A DNA stretch of 64,000 nucleotides from an uncultured Muribaculaceae bacterium (GTDB lineage: Bacteria > Bacteroidota > Bacteroidia > Bacteroidales > Muribaculaceae). The notes beneath the pieces are model-generated. The model did not search any database. It saw only the letters and a list, made by a program, of their open reading frames with translations, and was not told the DNA's origin. The stretch spans positions 195,075-259,074 of the forward strand of contig CAJTME010000003.1 in assembly GCA_910577315.1 (NCBI GenBank), given 5' to 3'. The position numbers and the translations under genes are program-made. This document shows positions 58,601 through 64,000 of this stretch, piece by piece (position 1 is the first letter of the stretch; every line of letters starts with the position of its first letter).

Positions 58601-59007
58601 CCGCCCACACATTCTACGAGTGGAAATTCCCCCTCTCCGTGCTCGGCGTAACCGAAGAATACATCAAGACAAACGGCATCGGCGTGATGTATGTCGACAA
58701 ATACGGTTCAAGCCCCGTCGGCGGCACCCCCTACGATCCCGCCTACTTCGACAACGTGAAGGAATCCTATTCGCAGGATCCCTCCTCCAGCATGGAAAAG
58801 GAAGACGAGGACGTAATCACCTACTCGCCCGCCCGCATCGGCAAACTCTCCGACATCCACGTCAGCGGTGTTGAAAACGTCGAGACAGCCGACGAGGACG
58901 CTACCCCCGAATACTACAACCTCCAGGGCGTACGCGTTCAGAACCCCACCGCCGGCCTCTACATCAAGGTCACCGGCAAAAAGGTTGAAAAAGTAATGGT
59001 GAAATAA
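55642..59007 (+). CDS. Secreted multidomain alpha-amylase (GH13) with starch-binding-like modules
   Basis: This 1121-aa protein has a signal peptide (AALALAFTAPQTYA). A GH13 catalytic domain (about 25-440) follows: region I DVVANH (115-120), nucleophile Asp192 in GIRWDAAKHI, acid/base Glu221 in HYGEILD, and Asp286 in WAESHDD. Two CBM26-like modules (AHYIYYDGTFSAPQVWAW, and INIHYWSTPSTTWPG-type) are joined by Asp-Pro-Thr linkers. Then come a chitobiase-type repeat (TIYYTTDGTAAT) and a CBM9/DOMON-like domain (SYAIYAAYDSEYLYLGAQF). It ends in EYYNLQGVRVQNPTAGLYI and KVEKVMVK. It hydrolyses starch or related alpha-glucans outside the cell. The sorting-like motif suggests surface attachment. Confidence 0.9.
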   Translation: MKRILSAAALALAFTAPQTYAADYGIPDDIQAGNILHCFNWTFNDIKTELPNIAAAGFGSIQVSPVQGNCATNAEWFYAYMPYDFTFKANGNGSREQLKALCQEAANYNIKIIVDVVANHVNQASGYHNTWWDSNGRVRWNGGVDYNNRYSITHNQLGEYGDVNSEDAEVQARAKTFLEDLKSLGVKGIRWDAAKHIGLPSESCNFWSQMASVAGLWHYGEILDTPGGDKYTLLKEYTNYIGVTDSEYSTWTRQQVEGGNVPTGPGSWTPNGVPADKVVYWAESHDDYSNDGQYGENTALVSQDKMDRAYAILACRNNETALYFSRPAATSRTAIKMGQKGSTHFTTKEVAEVNKFRNAMAGTLDYFSNSNGVACVTRQGGGAVIVIGAGGSRNVSVANGGGYVPAGTYKDQVSGNTFTVTATTISGQVGSTGIAVVYNPDGVIVDPTPTPDPDPTPDPDPTPDGAHYIYYDGTFSAPQVWAWTDAANCTASGTWPGDNMTRKNNKWYWEVPAGKPVPTQVIISYNDEKIGSGDLTYVDKATYHQDGSFTVNTTPDPTPGPDPDPTPADGFVIYYDNSSSAWSQVNIHYWSTPSTTWPGVAMTKVEGNIWKYTFTETPALSGFLFCNAEGSDQTADFTGAPLNKHLYKGSGGKGAVTDQGEYSADPTPVQPVVTANPAGGYFTDNVTVTLSVAPAATIYYTTDGTAATASSKKYTSALTFTETTTLRTLAVTADGGKNEQSFTYTKRSGDDPEPTPGQNLITDYYKVNPDGRVGTNKTISMSFANGKSTTALSNWTDKELIAQGVARDVAQAMKGNHERPVVDSYAIYAAYDSEYLYLGAQFVYTIWDLYGEGKQPGESKPYNMDGHMLWAFDLNPDAEFDGYINGNGPIWNEDQKGAKFNNGVDAVWMGSTKPGVGTPGFFIPTADGHASYDAAYCKSIPGTYYGYADGILPSITEIWGQKEFNFEAAVLETNEGFVDLSGEVDATAHTFYEWKFPLSVLGVTEEYIKTNGIGVMYVDKYGSSPVGGTPYDPAYFDNVKESYSQDPSSSMEKEDEDVITYSPARIGKLSDIHVSGVENVETADEDATPEYYNLQGVRVQNPTAGLYIKVTGKKVEKVMVK
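56977..57036 (+). repeat. Asp-Pro-Thr-rich linker repeat in the amylase gene
   Basis: Twenty codons repeat the pattern D-P-(T/D)-P, forming an elongated linker between the catalytic domain and the first starch-binding-like module. A shorter copy lies near 57304-57345. Confidence 0.85.
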
Positions 59008-59029
59008 AACAGAAACCATATTCCCTCTC

Positions 59030-59062
59030 AAAAGCTCCGCAAATCAATGCGGAGCTTTTTTA
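59030..59062 (+). terminator. Intrinsic terminator after the first amylase
   Basis: AAGCTCCGCA pairs with TGCGGAGCTT, followed by a T-run. Confidence 0.9.
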
Positions 59063-59077
59063 TTTTAAGCAAAAATT

Positions 59078-59107
59078 TTGTAAAAAGCATTATTTACACT
59101 ACCTTTG
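59078..59107 (+). promoter_or_regulatory. Promoter of the 59136 gene
   Basis: TTG at 59078-59080, 19 bases and TACCTTTG at 59100-59107, 29 bases before ATG 59136. Confidence 0.7.
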
Positions 59108-59135
59108 TCAAGCACACCCACAAAAACCTTGAATT

Positions 59136-60686
59136 ATGACAAAGCTTTACCCGCTTCTACTTTCTTTCTGTGCCGTTCTTGCAGTCAACGCCCAGAGTTC
59201 GCCCGACCAACCGGCCGAACTGCGTCAGGGACACAACTCTGTGACCGTCGACTGGAACAGCTTCCGCCAGACAAACTACTACACCTACACCGCCACCGCC
59301 GGCGACGAACTGCTCTCACTCTCCTTGCCCACCGAAAATGCGACCGTCGTGGCCACCACCTCGCCCGGCGACTATATCGACTCCGACATTTCATACATGC
59401 TGCTCGGCGATGCGGCAGAAAACACCACCCTTTTCCGCTGCTACGCTCCGCTCGAAGCCACAGTCTATCTCAAGGTCAGTTTCCAGACATGGGGCCTGCC
59501 CGAAGGCACCACCGACGCCGACATCGAAGTGTGGTCAGAAGCCTGCCAGATCAACTACGGTCTCGACCCAGGCAATCCCATTGCCGTAACCGACGGACAG
59601 GCTGCCTTCCTCCCGCTCACAGCCCAGGTCGACCCTCCCTACCTTCCCATCCCCGTTTATGCAAGCTACACTGCCGCCAAATCCGGCTGGCTTTACCTCA
59701 ACTTCGCCCCAAGCGTCACATCCGTCCACTATTCCTCGTCCATCGACGGCACCTACACCCTGCTCAAGCATGAATACCTCCACGAAAACGGAAAAACCGT
59801 CGGTGCCAAGGCCAAAATGGAGGTGCAGCAAGGTGAACAGCTATTCTTTAAAATCGCTGGCTTCAATGCAGTCATGCTCTCGACGTCAATCGAAAATCCC
59901 GAGCCAGGCACCACCTGCGACTTCCCCCTCGACATCGTCCCCGGCGAAATAACCATCCCCGCCGATGCCGGCGACTATTACTACCGCTTCACACCCGATC
60001 GTGAAGGCTTCGCCGAACTCACCTCCGAGTCCCGTCTCCCTGCCGGATTTATCGAAGTGGCCATGGATTGCCAGGGAACCGGCTCTTTCGCCATCCGCGA
60101 CTTCATCCACCTGCGCACATGGGTTTACGACCGAATGGAATACCTTGTCCACATCAACAAGGTTGTCCCGACGGAAGCCGATGAAACCTTCACCCTCTCC
60201 GTCACCGACGCCCTCCCCTGCGACGACCCCTATACGGCCGAAGACATGATTCCCGGCGAGACATACACCACCGTTCCATTTGCCGGAACTTATTACTACA
60301 GAATAACCGCCCCCGCCGACACCGAGCGCATCATCAAGCTCACTCCCCTGGCCCAACCCCAACATGAGGATACGCGTGTCAACCTGCACGAAGCCTCTGA
60401 CCTCAGCCTCTCCGTCGCCCGCGGCCTCGACCTCACTTATCCGGCTGTCCCCGGCAGGGAATATATCCTGAAATGGACCGTGTTCGACACCGCAAATGCA
60501 ATCCCCTTCATGATAGAGCTCGACCAGGTGAACTCGATCCACGACATTATGTCTCCTGACAGCAACGCCGGCGTCCTTATCTTCCGTCCCGACGGCACCT
60601 GCGCGGGCTCACGCGTCAATGAACTCTCGCCAGGCCTATACATCATATCCACCCCGGCATCAACCGCGAAAACAATAATCAGATAA
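59136..60686 (+). CDS. Secreted beta-rich protein between the amylases, unknown function
   Basis: This 516-aa protein has a signal peptide (LLLSFCAVLAVNAQ). The mature part has repeated jelly-roll-like stretches: YYTYTATAGDELLSLSLP, YLNFAPSVTSVHYSSSIDG and DYYYRFTPDREGFAELT; the last two types (pattern Y-x-Y-x-F/TPxxEG) look like carbohydrate- or surface-binding modules. The C-terminus (GVLIFRPDGTCAGSRVNEL, SPGLYII, TAKTIIR) is a degenerate form of the sorting-like motif. It lies between two amylases, each with its own promoter, so it may bind starch or assist them; no enzyme motif was found. Confidence 0.7.
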   Translation: MTKLYPLLLSFCAVLAVNAQSSPDQPAELRQGHNSVTVDWNSFRQTNYYTYTATAGDELLSLSLPTENATVVATTSPGDYIDSDISYMLLGDAAENTTLFRCYAPLEATVYLKVSFQTWGLPEGTTDADIEVWSEACQINYGLDPGNPIAVTDGQAAFLPLTAQVDPPYLPIPVYASYTAAKSGWLYLNFAPSVTSVHYSSSIDGTYTLLKHEYLHENGKTVGAKAKMEVQQGEQLFFKIAGFNAVMLSTSIENPEPGTTCDFPLDIVPGEITIPADAGDYYYRFTPDREGFAELTSESRLPAGFIEVAMDCQGTGSFAIRDFIHLRTWVYDRMEYLVHINKVVPTEADETFTLSVTDALPCDDPYTAEDMIPGETYTTVPFAGTYYYRITAPADTERIIKLTPLAQPQHEDTRVNLHEASDLSLSVARGLDLTYPAVPGREYILKWTVFDTANAIPFMIELDQVNSIHDIMSPDSNAGVLIFRPDGTCAGSRVNELSPGLYIISTPASTAKTIIR

Positions 60687-60709
60687 GCGACTGAGCCCGC
60701 ATGCACCAG

Positions 60710-60750
60710 GCGTGGCATGGCATCCCCTCCGGCGGATCCATGCCACGCCC
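60710..60750 (+). terminator. Hairpin after the 59136 gene
   Basis: GGCGTGGCATGG (60710-60721) pairs with CCATGCCACGCC (60739-60750). No T-run follows, so this could be a protective stem rather than an intrinsic terminator. Confidence 0.55.
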
Positions 60751-60835
60751 GCTGTATTACATCACTTATTGCCGGCTCAAAACTAAAAAATCATTAAAAA
60801 ATATTAAATACAGAATAGGCTATTAAAAATATAAT

Positions 60836-60843
60836 TATTTTTG
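60836..60843 (+). promoter_or_regulatory. -7 element for the second amylase gene
   Basis: TATTTTTG matches the -7 consensus 42 bases before ATG 60886. A TTG-started frame at 60841 lies inside it. The -33 region is AT-rich without a clear TTG. Confidence 0.45.
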
Positions 60844-60885
60844 CAATCAATTATATCACTTATTATCACTTCTTACAAAGTTACC

Positions 60886-63800
60886 ATGAATCATTTCAAA
60901 AAAGCCCTCTGCGGCGCCATTCTGGCAGGCACTGCAATGAGCGCTGGGGCAACTACGTTCATCGGCGACCGCACGGACTTCCGTGACGAAACTATCTACT
61001 TCGCCATGACAACCCGTTTCTATGACGGTGACCCCGACAACAACGTCTACTGCTGGGACGGTGTAAAAAACATCAACGACCCCGAATGGCGCGGCGACTT
61101 CAAGGGCCTTATCCAGAAACTTGATTACATCAAAGCCCTCGGTTTCACCGCCGTATGGATTACCCCGGTGGTTGAAAACGGCTCGGGCCTCGACTATCAC
61201 GGCTATCACGCCATGGACTTCTCGAAAGTCGACCACCGCTACGTGTCGAAAGACGCCGACGCTGCCGGCGCCGACGTCGCCTTCCAGGAACTCATCGACG
61301 AGGTCCACAAGCGCGGCATGAAACTCATCCTCGACATCGTTATCCAGCACACCGGCAACTTCGGCGAGAACCACCTTGCCCCGATGTTCAAAAAGGACTA
61401 CACCAAGAATCTTGCCGACATCAACGAGTCGATGATTCCCCTCACCGTCAGCAACGGCGGCGTGTTGCCCGACAACTACCTCAGCATGAAGCCAGCCGAC
61501 CAGTACGGCTCGCGCCTGGCCCTGATGAAAAACAGCGACTTCACCAACAAGGACATCCACAACTACTGGCACCACAAGGCATGGTTTGACTGGGACGATC
61601 CCTCGCGCTGGTGGGGACAGATCGCAGGCGACTGCGTCGACCTCAACACCGAGCACCCCGGAGTGACCAACTATCTCGTCGAGTGCTACTCGCGCTTCAT
61701 CAAAATGGGCGTCGACGGCTTCCGTATCGACACCGCCGGACACATTCCCCGTCTCTCGTTCAACAAGAACTTCCTGCCCCAGTTACTTGCCGCCGCCGAA
61801 TCGGCCGAGGCCAAGGCCAAGCGCGGCAACACCCCCTTCTTCATGTACGGCGAGGTCTGCGCCCGCTCAATGGAAGTTATCTACCGTGGCGAAAACTATA
61901 ACTGCTCGCCCTGCTACTACACCTGGAAAGAAAACAAGGACTATGCCTGGGACACCAATCCCGAAGCCTGGGACAAGGTTGTAGCAATCCCAACCGAAAC
62001 AGAAGGTTCACACGACTACTTCACCGTTGAGGGACACACCAACTGGGAATCGGTACTCCAGCAAGGCAAGGATGACCTCGGCCACGCCGACGCTATCCTC
62101 CGCAAGAGCAACAACGCCCTGCTCAACGGCAACGAATACCACACCCCAGACTACTCCGACTATTCCGGCCTGAGCGTCATTGACTTCGCAATGCACTGGA
62201 ACTTCAACTCCGCATCGGGTGCCTACGGCGTGCGCGGTCAGGACAACCTCTACAACGACGCCACCTACAATGTGGTCTACGTTGACTCTCACGACTACGC
62301 TCCCGACAGCAACTACCGTTTCTCCGGCACTCAGGACACCTGGGCCGAGAACCTCTCGCTCATGTTCACCTTCCGCGGCATCCCATGCATCTACTACGGC
62401 TCGGAAGTTGAATTCCAGAAAGGCAAGGACATCGACAAGGGTGCCATCCTCGCCCTCAAGGACACCGGCCGCGCATACTTCGGCGGCTATATCGAAGGCG
62501 ACGTGAACGTAACCGACTTCGCCGAATACACCGGCGCAACCGGCAACCTCGCCTCCACACTCAGCTACCCCCTCGCCCGCCACATCCAGCGCCTCAACAA
62601 AATCCGCGCTGCCGTGCCCGCCCTCCGCAAGGGTCAGTACAGCAACGACGGTTGCTCGGGCAAGATGGCCTTCAAGCGCCGCTATGTCGACGCCAGCACC
62701 GACTCATACGTACTCGTCACCATCTCGGGCGACGCCACCTTCACCGGTGTGCTCAACGGCCGCTATGTCGACGCAATCACCGGCGACGTCCAGAACGTGA
62801 CCAACGGCACCCTCACCGCATCCTGCTCAGGCAAGGGTAACCTCCGCGTATATGTCCTCGACACTGACAAGACCAAAGCTCCCGGCAAGGTGGGCGAAGA
62901 CGGTAAGTACCTCTACGGCACCGCATCCGTCGACCAGCCCTGGACCGAGTGGCCCGACGAGACCATGCCCGAAGAAACCTGGACTGAAAAGCCCAACGGC
63001 GGCGGTAGCGGCGACAACGTAGGCGGCGACCGCGTTGAGCCCGAAGAACCCATCGAGCCCGCAATGGCCGAAGGCGAACAGGCCGTATTCTTTGAACACA
63101 GCGACTGGAGCACCGTCAGCGCATGGATCTGGACCAACTCCACCAACTACACCGGCGGCAACTGGCCCGGCCAGACCCTCACCTACCTCGGCAACGATGT
63201 GTTCAAATGGACATACACCGGTACCGGCAAAATCCCCGAAGGCGCCAAAATCATCTTCAGCCGCGCCGGCAACGACCAAGTGTCAAAAGACGGCTGGGAA
63301 TTCGTAAACGGCGGCTACTATAACTCCAACGGCTACGTGAAGACCATTGAAGGCGCTGGCGACATCGAGGATGATCCCATCATTCCCGTCGAGCCCACCA
63401 CCTACACCGCCTATTTCGACAACTCCTCAACCAACTGGAGCAAGGTTATGGTATGGGCTTGGGATGACGCCACCAACTACACCGGCGGCACATGGCCCGG
63501 CCAGGAGATGACCTTCGACACCACCACCGGCTACTACAAGTTCACCTGCACCGTCACCAATCCTGCCGGCAAGCTGCAGATTATCTTCAACAACGGCAAC
63601 AGCGGCCAAGGAAACCAGACCGACGTTTTTGACTTCGTCAACAACGGCATTTACTCCTTCTCCGGCTTCTCCGGCAACCTCGTTTCGGGCGTTGAGAGCG
63701 CCGTCGTGACCAACCTCAAGGTTAGCGTCCGCAACCACCAGCTCGTAATCGAGACCCCCGAGGCATGCAACGTCAACATCGTTCGCGCCGACGGCGTTGC

Positions 63801-63888
63801 CTTCCCCACCGCCCTCCACATCGGTCTTAACACCATCGACCTCCCCCGCGGCTTCTACATCGTCGCAGGCAAGAAAGTCGTCCTCTAA
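60886..63888 (+). CDS. Secreted alpha-amylase family protein (GH13) with two CBM26-like modules
   Basis: This 1000-aa protein has a signal peptide (AILAGTAMSAGA). Its GH13 domain (about 25-640) has region I LDIVIQHTG (149-157), nucleophile Asp282 in GFRIDTAGH, acid/base Glu323 in FMYGEVCA and Asp470 in VDSHDYA. Two CBM26-like modules follow (FFEHSDWSTVSAWIWTN and AYFDNSSTNWSKVMVWAWDD, both with TGG-x-WPGQ). The C-terminus (FPTALHIGLNTIDL, PRGFYIVAGKKVVL) is a shortened sorting-like motif. It breaks down starch or similar glucans outside the cell, alongside the first amylase. ATG 60886 is chosen because the earlier TTG is in the -7 element. Confidence 0.9.
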   Translation: MNHFKKALCGAILAGTAMSAGATTFIGDRTDFRDETIYFAMTTRFYDGDPDNNVYCWDGVKNINDPEWRGDFKGLIQKLDYIKALGFTAVWITPVVENGSGLDYHGYHAMDFSKVDHRYVSKDADAAGADVAFQELIDEVHKRGMKLILDIVIQHTGNFGENHLAPMFKKDYTKNLADINESMIPLTVSNGGVLPDNYLSMKPADQYGSRLALMKNSDFTNKDIHNYWHHKAWFDWDDPSRWWGQIAGDCVDLNTEHPGVTNYLVECYSRFIKMGVDGFRIDTAGHIPRLSFNKNFLPQLLAAAESAEAKAKRGNTPFFMYGEVCARSMEVIYRGENYNCSPCYYTWKENKDYAWDTNPEAWDKVVAIPTETEGSHDYFTVEGHTNWESVLQQGKDDLGHADAILRKSNNALLNGNEYHTPDYSDYSGLSVIDFAMHWNFNSASGAYGVRGQDNLYNDATYNVVYVDSHDYAPDSNYRFSGTQDTWAENLSLMFTFRGIPCIYYGSEVEFQKGKDIDKGAILALKDTGRAYFGGYIEGDVNVTDFAEYTGATGNLASTLSYPLARHIQRLNKIRAAVPALRKGQYSNDGCSGKMAFKRRYVDASTDSYVLVTISGDATFTGVLNGRYVDAITGDVQNVTNGTLTASCSGKGNLRVYVLDTDKTKAPGKVGEDGKYLYGTASVDQPWTEWPDETMPEETWTEKPNGGGSGDNVGGDRVEPEEPIEPAMAEGEQAVFFEHSDWSTVSAWIWTNSTNYTGGNWPGQTLTYLGNDVFKWTYTGTGKIPEGAKIIFSRAGNDQVSKDGWEFVNGGYYNSNGYVKTIEGAGDIEDDPIIPVEPTTYTAYFDNSSTNWSKVMVWAWDDATNYTGGTWPGQEMTFDTTTGYYKFTCTVTNPAGKLQIIFNNGNSGQGNQTDVFDFVNNGIYSFSGFSGNLVSGVESAVVTNLKVSVRNHQLVIETPEACNVNIVRADGVAFPTALHIGLNTIDLPRGFYIVAGKKVVL

Positions 63889-63906
63889 GACCATTCCATA
63901 CCCCAC

Positions 63907-63938
63907 AAAAGACCGGACCCCCAGGCCCGGTCTTTTTG
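63907..63938 (+). terminator. Intrinsic terminator after the second amylase
   Basis: AAAAGACCGG (63907-63916) pairs with CCGGTCTTTT (63927-63936) and is followed by T's. The last 60 bases of the window hold nothing recognisable. Confidence 0.88.
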
Positions 63939-64000
63939 TTTTCCAACGATGTCAATGTTCTCTTGCTGCCGGTTTGGTTTTAGGCCGCGGGGGCAGCTGC

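Noticed and set aside
1..64000. tRNA or rRNA genes
   Set aside because: No cloverleaf with conserved TTCGA-type T-loop and no rRNA core sequence was recognised in the intergenic gaps, which are mostly short.

Overview
The window is a piece of a GC-rich Bacteroidota chromosome, most likely order Bacteroidales and probably family Muribaculaceae (the S24-7 gut group). The evidence is the promoter type seen again and again (TTG, 17-20 bases, TANNTTTG), a SusC/SusD pair, TonB-dependent receptors, Bacteroidota-specific families (DUF4294, DUF5689, YfhO), and many secreted proteins ending in a C-terminal sorting-like motif of the form YYNLQGVRV..P..GLYI..G...K..VK. Family-level assignment is inference; a GC-rich relative such as Alistipes is not excluded.

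Layout. 1-6 kb: end of an LPS-kinase-like gene, a family 2 glycosyltransferase, an S24 repressor-like regulator coupled to RNase HII, a TGS/uridine-kinase protein, a TPR protein and mannose-1-phosphate guanylyltransferase. 6-10.2 kb (minus): a four-gene operon of exported proteins, with a CsgG-like protein first and an LPP20-like protein last. 10.5-12.7 kb: three tandem FKBP isomerases predicted for cytoplasm, periplasm and lipoprotein. 12.8-25.3 kb: housekeeping genes (M48 protease, GDPD phosphodiesterase, NadB, DUF4294, ion channel, XerD) mixed with small accessory modules (DUF4160/DUF2442, a 44-aa/172-aa pair, a four-helix-bundle gene and a 59-aa gene among nonamer repeats, hipBA). 25.4-34.4 kb: ArgS, BI-1 protein, MATE transporter, YfhO protein, a short methyltransferase-like gene, and an AT-richer AlbA_2/ATPase regulator that looks acquired.

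34.5-63.9 kb is almost entirely cell-surface and secreted functions: two large fibronectin-like surface proteins, a SusC/SusD pair, a secreted OB-fold protein, a secreted endonuclease/phosphatase-family enzyme divergent from a TonB receptor plus two DUF5689 lipoproteins, and two multidomain GH13 alpha-amylases flanking a secreted beta-rich protein. The amylases carry starch-binding-like modules and fit extracellular starch breakdown. The nuclease, receptor and DUF5689 cluster looks like an outer-membrane system for taking up nucleic acid or another phosphodiester; this is the best candidate for an undescribed system in the window.

Other points of interest are a family of short repeats built from the nonamer CTCCGAGTA or CTCCGAGCN around a four-helix-bundle gene, several very long perfect hairpins at convergent gene ends, and a 59-aa gene with an excellent promoter and terminator-like hairpin. 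No rRNA, tRNA, CRISPR array, prophage or intact insertion sequence was seen. All calls come from reading the sequence; no database search was run.
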